DNA from: AR12 sp036265915
GTDB taxonomy: Bacteria; Methylomirabilota; Methylomirabilia; Rokubacteriales; CSP1-6
Assembly: GCA_036265915.1 (NCBI GenBank)
Contig: DATAOC010000059.1
Location: 1 to 64,000, forward strand
Direction: 5' to 3'
DNA length: 64,000 nt
Below are positions 41,848 through 50,357 of this stretch, one piece after another (position 1 is the stretch's first letter; every line of letters begins with the position of its first letter). A program made the position numbers and the translations under genes. Below the pieces are notes generated by a model, which searched no databases, had not been told where the DNA came from, and was given only the letters and a program-made list of their open reading frames with translations.

Positions 41848-44133
41848 ATGGCGGCCGACGCCCCCTTTCCGGTCCTGGAGCGCATCCAGCGCAAGATTCT
41901 CTGGCTGAGCACGTGGATGGTGCACCACGCGAACAGCCGCCCGAACGCCGACGGCACGAAAGTCGGAGGTCACCAGGCGTCGTCGGCATCCGCGGTGAGC
42001 CTGCTGACCGCGCTCTATTTCCACGCACTACGGCCGGGCGACGTCGTCGCGACCAAGGCGCATGCCTCGCCCGCGTTCTACGCCATCCAGTACTTGCTGG
42101 GACGGCTCGATGCCGATGCCCTGCGGCGCCTCCGCGCGTTCGGTGGCCTCCAGGCGTATCCGAGCCGGAGAAAGAATCCCGACATCGTGGACCTGTCCAC
42201 CGGGTCCATGGGTCTCGGCGCCGTCATGGCGACGTTCGGCGCCCTCGCCACGCGGTACGTCGCCGACCACGGCGGCGCCGCCATGCCCGAGCGCTTCATC
42301 GCGATGCTCGGAGACGCCGAGCTCGACGAAGGCAACGTCTGGGAGGCGCTCGCCGAGGAAACCGTCCGCGGTCTGGGGAACCTGCTGTGGATCGTGGACG
42401 TCAATCGCCAGAGTCTCGACCGGGTGGTCCCGGAGACGCGCACGCGGCAGCTGGCGGCGCTGTTCGAGGCGAGCGGCTGGCGCGTTCACGAGCTCCGGTG
42501 GGGCCAGCGGCTGCAGCGCGTGTTCCGCCGGCCGGGCGGGGAGGCGCTGGCGCAGCGGCTCGAGTCGATGCGCAGCGTGGAGTACCAGAGGCTGTTGCGG
42601 CTTCCGGCAGGATCGGTACGCAAGGCACTCGTCGCGCGCGCGGATGGCGGCATGGATGGCGCGCTCGATCGTCTCCTCGCCGATGTTCCGGATGACGCGT
42701 TGCCGTCGCTGGTGGCCGATGTCGGCGGTCACGACCTCGCGCAGATCGTCGACGCCTACGCGGCGGCGTCACGGGAGCGGGGGCGACCGTCGGTGATCCT
42801 CGCGCACACGATCAAGGGATTCGGCTTGCCGTTCGCCGGCGACCCGCTGAATCACACGATGGTCACGAGTGCCGCGCAGATCGCCGACGTGCGCCGCGCG
42901 CTCGGCGTCGCCGAAGGCGAGGAGTGGTCGGCGTTCGAGCCCGAGAGCGATGAGGCGCGTTTGGTGCGCGCGCGATCGGACCTCTACGCGAGTCCCGCCC
43001 GGGGCGCTCCGCCGGCCGTGCCGGCATCCCTCGGGGAGACGTACGCGGGTGAGATGTCCACGCAGGAGGCGCTGGGCCGCGTGCTCGGCGGCCTCGGTCG
43101 CACCGCGGGCGGCGATGCCGTGGTCACGGTGTCCGCCGACGTGGCGATCACGACGCATCTCGCGGGCTGGATCAACCGGAAGGGCGTCTACTTTCCCGTC
43201 GCGCGTGAGGATCCGTTCGCCGATACGTCACAGGCCCTCGCGTGGAAGGAGTCGCCGCTCGGGCGCCACATCGAGCTCGGCATCGCCGAGCAGAATCTGT
43301 TCTTGATGCTGGGCGCGCTCGGGTTGACGGCGGAGCTCTCCGGCACCACGCTGCTGCCCATAGGGACGCTCTACGATCCATTTGTCCCACGCGGTCTCGA
43401 CGCCCTCTATCACGCGCTCTATGCCGGTGGCCGGTTCGTGGTGGCGGCCACGCCGTCCGGTGTGAGCCTGGCACCCGAGGGCGGAGCGCACCAGTCGGTG
43501 ATCACGCCCGGCATCGGTGTCGCGCTGCCGGCGCTCACGTACTTCGAGCCGGCGTTCGGGCAGGAGGTCGAGTGGATTCTTCTCGACGCGCTCTCCGCGA
43601 TCGCGGCGCGGGATGGCGAGAGTCTCTATCTCCGACTCTCGACACGCCCCGTCGATCAAGCGCTCGCTCCCCCCTCGACGGCCGCGCAGCGGCGTGCGGT
43701 GCTTTCCGGCGGCTACCGCCTGCTCGACGGTCGAGCGCAGCCGCGCTACCGCGTGGACCGGGCGGTTCACGTGTTCGCCGCCGGCGTGATGGTTCCGGAG
43801 GCGCTGGCGGCGGCGCGCGCGCTGCGTGAGCTCGACGTCTTCGCGAACGTCTTCGTCGTGACGAGCCCAGACCGGTTGTACCGCGACATCCGAGCTCCGC
43901 GGCCGTATCTCGAGACGCTGGTGGGCGCCGACGAGGAAGACGTCCCCATCGTGTCCGTACTCGATGGGCATTCGCATGCGCTGGCGTTCCTCGGCAGCGC
44001 TCTCGGCGTTCCGCAGCTGCCTCTCGGCGTCGACCACTTCGGCCAGTCGGGATCGCGCGCGGAGCTCTACCACCACTACGGGATCGACCTGGATGCGATC
44101 GTCGACGCCGCCCGGACGCTGCTCGCCGTCTGA
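41848..44133 (+). CDS. Thiamine-diphosphate enzyme of the transketolase / homodimeric 2-oxoacid dehydrogenase E1 type
   Basis: 761 residues. N-terminal half: GTKVGGHQASSASAVSL, a TPP-binding stretch GDAELDEGNVWEAL...DVNRQSLD (G-D-x-E ... N), and HTIKGFGLPFAGD. The C-terminal half has the pyrimidine-binding glutamate region GRHIELGIAEQNLFLML and GGAHQSVITPG, then a transketolase C-terminal domain ending in PLGVDHFGQSGSRAELY. Domain order resembles AceE (PDH E1), but it is shorter (AceE is near 890) and no E2 or E3 gene adjoins it. It may therefore be a stand-alone transketolase-like enzyme. The donor and acceptor are unknown. It is likely leaderless, from the TATACT box just upstream. Confidence 0.75.
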   Translation: MAADAPFPVLERIQRKILWLSTWMVHHANSRPNADGTKVGGHQASSASAVSLLTALYFHALRPGDVVATKAHASPAFYAIQYLLGRLDADALRRLRAFGGLQAYPSRRKNPDIVDLSTGSMGLGAVMATFGALATRYVADHGGAAMPERFIAMLGDAELDEGNVWEALAEETVRGLGNLLWIVDVNRQSLDRVVPETRTRQLAALFEASGWRVHELRWGQRLQRVFRRPGGEALAQRLESMRSVEYQRLLRLPAGSVRKALVARADGGMDGALDRLLADVPDDALPSLVADVGGHDLAQIVDAYAAASRERGRPSVILAHTIKGFGLPFAGDPLNHTMVTSAAQIADVRRALGVAEGEEWSAFEPESDEARLVRARSDLYASPARGAPPAVPASLGETYAGEMSTQEALGRVLGGLGRTAGGDAVVTVSADVAITTHLAGWINRKGVYFPVAREDPFADTSQALAWKESPLGRHIELGIAEQNLFLMLGALGLTAELSGTTLLPIGTLYDPFVPRGLDALYHALYAGGRFVVAATPSGVSLAPEGGAHQSVITPGIGVALPALTYFEPAFGQEVEWILLDALSAIAARDGESLYLRLSTRPVDQALAPPSTAAQRRAVLSGGYRLLDGRAQPRYRVDRAVHVFAAGVMVPEALAAARALRELDVFANVFVVTSPDRLYRDIRAPRPYLETLVGADEEDVPIVSVLDGHSHALAFLGSALGVPQLPLGVDHFGQSGSRAELYHHYGIDLDAIVDAARTLLAV

Positions 44134-44137
44134 CCAG

Positions 44138-44152
44138 CGGCACCCGGTTTGC
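44138..44152 (+). promoter_or_regulatory. Possible sigma-54 promoter of the eboA-udgX pair
   Basis: CGGCACCCGGTTTGC followed by T: GGCAC at -24 and TTGCT at -12 with exact 10-base GG-GC spacing. It sits 5 bases after the preceding stop. Predicted start near 44163 gives a leader of about 90 bases that carries two palindromes. Confidence 0.55.
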
Positions 44153-44168
44153 TATCCCATGGGGGAAC

Positions 44169-44210
44169 GGAACGTTCCTCCGCGGTGGCGCGACCGCCAG
44201 CGGCCGCTGG
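44169..44210. repeat. Two perfect palindromes in the eboA leader
   Basis: GGAACGTTCC (44169-44178) and CCAGCGGCCGCTGG (44197-44210) lie between the predicted transcription start and the ATG at 44254. They could be operators or fold in RNA as hairpins. Confidence 0.4.
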
Positions 44211-44253
44211 TGGCTGCGGTGGTCGCTGCCGCCCGGGGGGCGAAGCAGCGATC

Positions 44254-44931
44254 ATGAGCATGGCCGGCCATCCGAGCGTTACCTCCACGCTGTTCGACGT
44301 CGTCGCGCGTCGCGATCCTTCTGCGTGGCTTGCGCTGGCCCGAAATCCTACGGCCGCGCTCGTAGAGGCAGCCTTCGACGACGCGACGCGCCACGTCGGT
44401 CGCGCACCGCTCGCCCTCACTCCGGAAGAGCAGCAAGCATTGCGCGAAGCTGGCGTCACCTGGTCACTCGATGCCTGGTGTGTCGACGATGCCGCCCGGG
44501 TCGGATTGCTCACCGCCGCCGCCGGCTGGTTGCACGCCGACGCGCTGCAGACGGTGATCGAGCGCCGCTGGGGCGCGGGCGATGGGCGTCAGCGGTGTGC
44601 TGTGCTCCGCGCGCTGCCGGTGCTTCCGTCGCCGGAGCGCTTCTTGGCCCTGGCGCTGCAGGCGCGGCAAGGCGCGGTGCGCCGGGTCTTCGAGGCGCTC
44701 GCCTGCGACAATCCGTACCCCGCAATCTATTTCCACGATGTGCATTTCACCGACCTCGTCGTGGCCGCGCTCGAGGCCGACCTGCCGCTTGCGCGCATTG
44801 TCGGCCTCGCCGAGCGCGTGAGCGGCGACCTCGTATCCCGCGCGCGCCGCTTCGCGGCGGCTCGCCGCGCGGCGGGTCGAAGCGTCCCCGCCGACCTCTG
44901 GCGCGTGAGCGGCGATCGGAGCGCGGCGTGA
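44254..44931 (+). CDS. EboA-like protein
   Basis: 225 residues from ATG at 44254 (a second ATG is 6 bases on). The stretch CAVLRALPVLPSPERFLALALQARQGAVRRVFEALACDNPYPAIYF is the core pattern of EboA: NPYP followed by Y/F and an acidic residue, with an upstream LD-W-DD-AR region (SLDAWCVDDAARVGLL). EboA belongs to clusters linked to transport or maturation of scytonemin and other metabolites; its biochemical role is not known. The other ebo genes (eboB to eboF) are absent here. The stop overlaps the UdgX start (GTGA), so expression is coupled to a DNA-repair enzyme. Confidence 0.75.
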   Translation: MSMAGHPSVTSTLFDVVARRDPSAWLALARNPTAALVEAAFDDATRHVGRAPLALTPEEQQALREAGVTWSLDAWCVDDAARVGLLTAAAGWLHADALQTVIERRWGAGDGRQRCAVLRALPVLPSPERFLALALQARQGAVRRVFEALACDNPYPAIYFHDVHFTDLVVAALEADLPLARIVGLAERVSGDLVSRARRFAAARRAAGRSVPADLWRVSGDRSAA

Positions 44932-45572
44932 GCGCCCGGCGTGCGGCGTCGACCGGATCCGCCGCCGATTTCCTGCCTGAGGAACGGACGCTGCCCGCGT
45001 TGCGAGAGGCCGCGGCTCATTGCCGCGGCTGCCACCTCTGGCAGCGCGGGACGCAAACGGTCTTCGGCGCCGGCCCGCGCCGCGCGCCCATCATGATGGT
45101 CGGCGAGCAGCCCGGAAACGACGAGGACCTGGCCGGGGCACCGTTCGTCGGGCCCGCGGGGCGTCTCCTTGACCGCGCGCTCGAGGAGGCGGGCATCGAG
45201 CGCCGCGATGTCTACGTCACGAACGTCGTGAAGCACTTCAAGTGGGAGCCGAAGGGCAAGCGGCGAATCCACGCCAAGCCGAACGCCCTCGAGATCTCCG
45301 CGTGCCTGCCATGGCTCGAGGCCGAGCTCGATATCGTCAAGCCGTCGATCGTCGTGTGCCTTGGCGCCACCGCGGCGCAGGCGCTGCTCGGCCCGAAGTT
45401 CCGTGTGACGCGCCAGCGTGGCGAGTGGGTGAGTGCGCGCTGGGCCCCGCACGTCATGGCGACGGTGCATCCGTCGTCGATCCTCCGTGCGCCCGACGAG
45501 GCCGCCCGCCATGCCGAGATGGAACGGTTTGTCGCCGACCTGACGTCGCTGCGCCGGGTCGTGCACCACTAG
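44928..45572 (+). CDS. udgX: Uracil-DNA glycosylase, UdgX type
   Basis: 214 residues, GTG start overlapping the EboA stop. Family 4-like iron-sulfur cysteines begin HCRGCHLW (C32, C35). The active motif GEQPGNDEDLAG and PFVGPAG are present. The loop KRRIHAKPN (residues 111-119) is the hallmark of UdgX, whose histidine (here H115) forms a covalent bond to the sugar after uracil removal. HPSSILR is the second catalytic motif. It excises uracil from DNA and remains bound. Pairing with eboA is unexpected. Confidence 0.93.
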   Translation: MSARRAASTGSAADFLPEERTLPALREAAAHCRGCHLWQRGTQTVFGAGPRRAPIMMVGEQPGNDEDLAGAPFVGPAGRLLDRALEEAGIERRDVYVTNVVKHFKWEPKGKRRIHAKPNALEISACLPWLEAELDIVKPSIVVCLGATAAQALLGPKFRVTRQRGEWVSARWAPHVMATVHPSSILRAPDEAARHAEMERFVADLTSLRRVVHH

Positions 45573-45644
45573 CGGCGCCGTCGCCTCGCAATCGCGACCG
45601 CGGAGTGCCCGGGACGCGGCCGCTCGTGGTCGATCAGACGAGGG

Positions 45645-45650
45645 TATACT
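45645..45650 (+). promoter_or_regulatory. -10-like TATACT of the glc operon
   Basis: GGTATACTCGG is 17 bases before the ATG at 45668, predicting a leader of only about 10 bases. No -35 of good fit is visible. Confidence 0.45.
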
Positions 45651-45667
45651 CGGCTCAAGGTCCGACC

Positions 45668-47143
45668 ATGGCGACGATATCGGTGGATCGCAAAGGGGCG
45701 CTGCGCCACGAGCTGGAGACCATCGTGGGTGCGGGTGGTGTGCTGTCTGATCCCGAGGAGCTGCTCGTCTACGAATCCGACGGCCTCACCCTCTTCCGGG
45801 CGCTCGCCGATTTCGTGGTCTTCCCGCGGTCCGCGGAGCAGGTGGCGGCGGTCGTGAAGGTGGCGAACCGCGAAAGCATCCCATTCGTCGCGCGCGGTGC
45901 AGGCACCGGGCTGTCCGGTGGCTGCCTGCCTGCCGAGGGTGGCCTCGTCATCTCGCTCATGCGGATGAACCGCGTGCTCGAGGTGGACTACGACAACCAG
46001 ATCGCGGTCGTTGAGCCCGGGCTCGTGAATCTCCACCTGTCCTGGGCGGTCGGGCCCCGCGGCTACTACTACGCGCCGGACCCGTCGAGCCAGCAGGCGT
46101 GCACGATCGGCGGGAATATCGCGAACAATTCCGGCGGTCCCCATACGCTGAAGTACGGCGTCACCGTCAATCACGTGCTCGGTCTGGAGGTGGTCTTGCC
46201 GGACGGCGAGATCGTCTGGCTCGGCGGGCGCACCCGCGATGCGCTCGGCTACGACATCGCCGGCGTGTTCGTCGGCTCTGAGGGCACGTTCGGGATCGCG
46301 ACGAAGATCGTGGTCCGGATCATGAAGAAGCCGCAGGCGGTGAAGACGGTGCTCGCGGTCTTCGATCATGTGGATGGCGCGTCGGCGGCGGTCTCGTCGA
46401 TCATCGCGCGCGGGCTTGTCCCGGCCGCGGTCGAGATGATCGACCAGCTGACGATCCAGGCGGTCGAAGACGCATTCGGCTGCGGCTATCCGCGCGATGC
46501 CGCCGCGGCCCTGCTGATCGAGCTGGACGGGCTTGCCGTCGGCATGGAGAGCCAGGCGGAACGCATCGTCGCCGCGTGTCGCGAGGCCGGCGCGCGCGAG
46601 GTCCGCACGGCCGCCGACGAGGCGGAGCGCCAGCTGCTCTGGAAGGGCCGGAAGTCGGCGTTCGGCGCCTACGGACGCGTGTCGCCGGCATACATGGTGA
46701 TGGACGGCGTCATCCCGCGGACGAAGCTGCCGTACGTGCTGACGCGTGTGAACGAGATCGTCGCCGCGCACGGGTTGCGCGTGGGCAACGTGTTCCACGC
46801 CGGCGACGGGAACCTCCATCCGAACATCCTCTACGATCCGCGGAAGCCGGGCGAGGAAGCGCGCGTGGTGGAGGCGGGCGCGCAGATCATGAAGGTGTGC
46901 GCGGAGGTCGGCGGGTCGATCTCCGGCGAGCACGGCATCGGGCTGGAAAAGGCGGATTTCATGCCGTTCATCTTCTCGGCCGCCGACCTCGCCTTCATGC
47001 AGAAGCTGAAGGCGGCGTTCAACCCGACCGGTCTCTGCAATCCCGGCAAGATGTTTCCGACGAAGAAGTCGTGCGTGGAGGCCGGCCCCGTGGCCTATCG
47101 GCCTCACGCGATCGAAGCGCAGGGCCTCGCGCAACGCTTCTAG
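45668..47143 (+). CDS. glcD: Glycolate oxidase subunit GlcD (FAD-linked)
   Basis: 491 residues. FAD-binding PCMH motif: PFVARGAGTGLSGGCLP, then PDPSSQQACTIGGNIANNSGG and KYGVTVNHVLGLEVVLPDGE. The C-terminal domain ends VFHAGDGNLHPNILYDPR (metal-binding His region) and GSISGEHGIGLEK, characteristic of GlcD and D-lactate dehydrogenases. It oxidises glycolate or D-lactate and passes electrons through GlcE/GlcF to the membrane. It is first in glcD-glcE-glcF-moaB. Confidence 0.94.
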   Translation: MATISVDRKGALRHELETIVGAGGVLSDPEELLVYESDGLTLFRALADFVVFPRSAEQVAAVVKVANRESIPFVARGAGTGLSGGCLPAEGGLVISLMRMNRVLEVDYDNQIAVVEPGLVNLHLSWAVGPRGYYYAPDPSSQQACTIGGNIANNSGGPHTLKYGVTVNHVLGLEVVLPDGEIVWLGGRTRDALGYDIAGVFVGSEGTFGIATKIVVRIMKKPQAVKTVLAVFDHVDGASAAVSSIIARGLVPAAVEMIDQLTIQAVEDAFGCGYPRDAAAALLIELDGLAVGMESQAERIVAACREAGAREVRTAADEAERQLLWKGRKSAFGAYGRVSPAYMVMDGVIPRTKLPYVLTRVNEIVAAHGLRVGNVFHAGDGNLHPNILYDPRKPGEEARVVEAGAQIMKVCAEVGGSISGEHGIGLEKADFMPFIFSAADLAFMQKLKAAFNPTGLCNPGKMFPTKKSCVEAGPVAYRPHAIEAQGLAQRF

Positions 47144-47162
47144 CGGCGAGCGCGTCAGCCTC

Positions 47163-48479
47163 GTGTCCGCGCCGTTGCTCGACAAGCTACGCGCCATCGT
47201 GGGTCCCCACCACGTCCTCAGCGGCGTCGATCTCTCCCCGTACGTCGTCGATGGCGTCACGCCGGTGGCCGCGGTGTTTCCGGGCAGCGCGGATGACATC
47301 GCGGCCGTCATGCTCGCCGCGGCAGCGGCCGAGTTACCGCTCGTGCCGTGGGGCGGAGGAACGGCCGCCGCCGTCGGCACGCCGCCGGCGCGCGGCGGAG
47401 TGGTGGTGGCGCTCTCGCGTCTGCGCGCGATCGTCGAGCACGAGCCGGGAGATCTCACGGTGACCGCCCAGGCCGGCGTGACGGTGGCCGAGTTGCAGGC
47501 AAGTCTGCGCGCGCGCGGACAGTGGCTCTCGCTCGATCCGCCGGATGCCGAGCGGGCGACGCTCGGCGGCGTGCTCGCGGCGAATGCCGCCGGGTCGCGT
47601 CGTCACCTCTATGGCACCGCGCGTGACCTCCTCATCGGCGTCACCGCCGTGACGGCGGATGGTTCGATCATCCGCGGCGGCGGTCGCGTCGTGAAGAACG
47701 TCGCCGGATACGACCTGCCGAAGCTGTTCATCGGTTCCTACGGCACCCTCGGCGTCATCGTCGAGGCAACACTCAAGCTCCGGCCCCTTCCGGACGCCGA
47801 GCGGCTCGTGGCCGTGCCCTTCGAGCGGCTCAAGGATGCCGGCGCCGCGGCGCGAGGACTGCTCGCGAGCGATCTCATTCCGACCGCCGTCGACCTGCTG
47901 GACGCGGCGGCCGCGGCGGCGATGGGCCTCGAGGCCGTGCCTGCCACCCTCGTGGTCGGCTTCGATGGCCTCGGAGAGCAGGTCGATTGGCAAGTAGGCG
48001 AGCTCGACTCGATCGCCCGCGCCTTTGGCGCGCGCGGCACGGTCGTCCTGCCACCGACGGCCTGGAGCGCCCTGTGCCGGGCTGCGCACGCCGCGTTCGA
48101 TACACCGGCCGCGGTGATGACGTTCAGCGTGCTGCCGGCCATGGTGGCCGACACGATCGAGCAGGGGACGGCGGCGGCGCGCAAGCATGGACTCGCGAGC
48201 GCGTGGTCGGCGCACGCCGGTGTCGGTGTCGTGACCGGCGCCGTGCGCGCGGACGCAGACAGATCGGACCCCGCGCTCGTCGCCGCGGTCCTCACCGAGT
48301 GGCGCGCCGCGGCCCGCCCCGGCGGTCACGCGTCGGTCACGTGGGCGCCGCTGGCCGTGAAAGCACTGCTCCCGGTCTGGGACGACGCCGGCGCGGCCGC
48401 GCGGCTCATGCGCGCCATCAAGGCGCAGCTGGACCCGCGCGGACTGCTCAATCCCGGGCGCTTCGTGGGTGGCGTGTGA
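47163..48479 (+). CDS. glcE: Glycolate oxidase subunit GlcE (FAD-binding)
   Basis: 438 residues, GTG start. It keeps the PCMH FAD motif in shortened form (LVPWGGGTAAAVG), RATLGGVLAANAAGSRRHLYGTARD and RVVKNVAGYDLPKLFIGSYGTLG, which are GlcE hallmarks, and ends DPRGLLNPGRF. It lacks the GDGNLHP catalytic segment seen in GlcD, as usual for this subunit. It is positioned between GlcD and GlcF, and its stop overlaps the GlcF start. Confidence 0.93.
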   Translation: MSAPLLDKLRAIVGPHHVLSGVDLSPYVVDGVTPVAAVFPGSADDIAAVMLAAAAAELPLVPWGGGTAAAVGTPPARGGVVVALSRLRAIVEHEPGDLTVTAQAGVTVAELQASLRARGQWLSLDPPDAERATLGGVLAANAAGSRRHLYGTARDLLIGVTAVTADGSIIRGGGRVVKNVAGYDLPKLFIGSYGTLGVIVEATLKLRPLPDAERLVAVPFERLKDAGAAARGLLASDLIPTAVDLLDAAAAAAMGLEAVPATLVVGFDGLGEQVDWQVGELDSIARAFGARGTVVLPPTAWSALCRAAHAAFDTPAAVMTFSVLPAMVADTIEQGTAAARKHGLASAWSAHAGVGVVTGAVRADADRSDPALVAAVLTEWRAAARPGGHASVTWAPLAVKALLPVWDDAGAAARLMRAIKAQLDPRGLLNPGRFVGGV

Positions 48480-49789
48480 GCGAGCCGATGACCGAGTCGG
48501 CGAAGTCGAGCGCGCTCATGCTCCACGGCCTGAGCGTCGAGGGCGTGAACCAGTGCGTGCATTGTGGTCTCTGTCTTCCGTCCTGCCCGACGTTCTCCGA
48601 ACTCGGCACCGAGATGGACTCGCCGCGTGGGCGGATCTTCCTCATCAAGTCGCTCGCGGAGGGCCGTATCGGGCTCACGGACTCCGCCGTCGAGCACCTG
48701 TCGCTCTGCCTCGACTGCCGCGCCTGTGAGACGGTGTGTCCGGCCGGCGTTCCGTACGGCCGGTTGATCGAGGCGGCCAAGGCGGAGATCGAGCGGGTTC
48801 GGCCCGGCGGCGCTGTCCGCCGTGCGTTCCGGTGGGTGAACTTCGGTCTGCTCTTGCGGCATCCGCGGCTGCTCGCGCTCGCGGCCGCGGGGTTGCGTCT
48901 CTATCAGGCGAGCGGTCTGCAGGCGCTCGCGCGCCGCAGCGGTGTCGTGCGCGCGCTGCCCGGCACGCTGCCCGCCTGGGAAGCCCTGCTGCCGCCGCTG
49001 CCCTCGCGAGCCCACCGCGCGCCGCTGGTGCCGTTCACGCCCGCCGTCGGCGAGCGGCGGGGCCGGGTGGCGATGCTCACCGGGTGCGTGCAGGCCGTCG
49101 TGTTCGCCGCGCACAATCGCGCGACGGCGCGCGTGCTGTCGCTCAACGGCTGGGACGTGGTGGCGCCCGGCGAGCAGCGCTGCTGCGGGGCACTGAACGC
49201 ACACGGCGGTGATCACGCCGGCGCGCTCGACATGGCCCGACAGACGATCGACGTGTTCGAGCGAGCCGGGGTCGATGCCGTCGTCGTCAATACCTCGGGC
49301 TGCGGCGCCCACATGAAGGGGTACGGCGCGCTGCTCGCGGACGACCCGGCCTACGCCGAGCGCGCGCGGCGCTTTGCTGCGTCGGTCCGCGATCTGTCCG
49401 AGTTTCTGGCCGTGACGCCGCTGCGCGGCCCGCTCGCGGAGGTTCCGCTCACGGCGACATACCACGATCCGTGTCACGTCGTTCACGGGCAGAAGATCCG
49501 CACGGCGCCGAGAACGTTGCTGGCCCAGATCCCCGGGGTCCGTCTCGTGCCCCTGCCCGAGTCCGACTGGTGCTGCGGCTCGGCGGGCATCTACAACCTC
49601 ACGCAGCCCGAGATGGCGACGCAGCTCCTTCGCCGGAAAGTGGCGCATGTGATGTCCACCGGCGCCGACGTCGTCGTCACCGCCAATCCCGGCTGTATCT
49701 TGCAAATCCAACAGGGCCTGCGCGATGCCGGCTCGCCGATGCGCGTGCTGCATCTCGTCGAGCTCCTGGACCGCGCGTACGTCCGATGA
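48476..49789 (+). CDS. glcF: Glycolate oxidase iron-sulfur subunit GlcF
   Basis: 437 residues, GTG start in a GTGA overlap with GlcE. Two 4Fe-4S motifs, CVHCGLCLPSCP and CLDCRACETVCP, are followed by a linker and two CCG domains (EQRCCGALNAHGG and SDWCCGSAGIYN, each with a preceding TGCVQ or YHDPCH segment). It carries electrons from the flavin subunits to quinone. Its stop overlaps the moaB start (ATGA). Confidence 0.95.
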   Translation: MSEPMTESAKSSALMLHGLSVEGVNQCVHCGLCLPSCPTFSELGTEMDSPRGRIFLIKSLAEGRIGLTDSAVEHLSLCLDCRACETVCPAGVPYGRLIEAAKAEIERVRPGGAVRRAFRWVNFGLLLRHPRLLALAAAGLRLYQASGLQALARRSGVVRALPGTLPAWEALLPPLPSRAHRAPLVPFTPAVGERRGRVAMLTGCVQAVVFAAHNRATARVLSLNGWDVVAPGEQRCCGALNAHGGDHAGALDMARQTIDVFERAGVDAVVVNTSGCGAHMKGYGALLADDPAYAERARRFAASVRDLSEFLAVTPLRGPLAEVPLTATYHDPCHVVHGQKIRTAPRTLLAQIPGVRLVPLPESDWCCGSAGIYNLTQPEMATQLLRRKVAHVMSTGADVVVTANPGCILQIQQGLRDAGSPMRVLHLVELLDRAYVR

Positions 49790-50307
49790 CCGGCGATCCC
49801 GCTGCGACGCCGCGCGAGCACAAGGCGAGCGCCCCGACGTCGGCCTCCTGCTACGTGCTGACCGTGTCGGACACGAAAAATCACGAGACCGACACGAGCG
49901 GCGCGCTCATCCGCCAGCTGCTCACCGCCGCGGGGCATCGCGTGGCCGGCGCGGCCATCGTACGCGACGAGCCGGCCGAGGTGGCGCGTCTGGTGCGTGC
50001 CGCATGCGCGGATCCGGGCGTGCAGGTGGTGATTCTCACCGGCGGCACCGGGATCACCTCTCGCGACTCGACGTTCGAGGCGGTGGAGGCGCTGCTCGAC
50101 AAGCGTCTGCCCGGCTTCGGCGAGCTGTTCCGGATGCTGTCGTTCGACGAGATCGGCGCGGCCGCCATGCTGAGCCGCGCCCAGATGGGCGTTCATGCCA
50201 GGCGCGTCGTCGTCTCCCTGCCCGGCTCGCCCAACGCTTGCCGGCTCGCGCTCGAGAAGCTGGTGATCCCCGAGCTCGGTCATCTGCTGCGCGAGGTCGG
50301 CCGGTAG
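49786..50307 (+). CDS. moaB: Molybdenum cofactor biosynthesis protein B (MoaB/MogA family)
   Basis: 173 residues, ATGA overlap with glcF. Signature: YVLTVSDTKN, VVILTGGTGITSRDSTFEAVEALL, FGELFRMLSFDEIGAAAMLSRA and VVSLPGSPNAC. The family binds molybdopterin and, in MogA, adenylylates it for molybdenum insertion; MoaB-type members have a similar role in many bacteria. A Mo-hydroxylase subunit (18.3 kb) and a MoeB-like protein (53.8 kb) in the window make a cofactor role plausible. Its place behind glcF is probably just a shared transcript. Confidence 0.92.
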   Translation: MTGDPAATPREHKASAPTSASCYVLTVSDTKNHETDTSGALIRQLLTAAGHRVAGAAIVRDEPAEVARLVRAACADPGVQVVILTGGTGITSRDSTFEAVEALLDKRLPGFGELFRMLSFDEIGAAAMLSRAQMGVHARRVVVSLPGSPNACRLALEKLVIPELGHLLREVGR

Positions 50308-50323
50308 CCCCAAGGGCGCGCGC

Positions 50324-50329
50324 TATACT
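50324..50329 (+). promoter_or_regulatory. -10-like TATACT of the HtrA gene
   Basis: GCTATACTGGG is followed 28 bases later by ATG (50358), with AAGGAGG between, giving an ordinary leader. Confidence 0.45.
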
Positions 50330-50357
50330 GGGCGGACACGAAGAAGGAGGTCGCCGC

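Noticed and set aside
41848..44133. 1-deoxy-D-xylulose-5-phosphate synthase
   Set aside because: Length and the GHQASSASA and GIAEQNLF patterns fit transketolase/E1 better; the DXPS-specific active-site strings are not seen.
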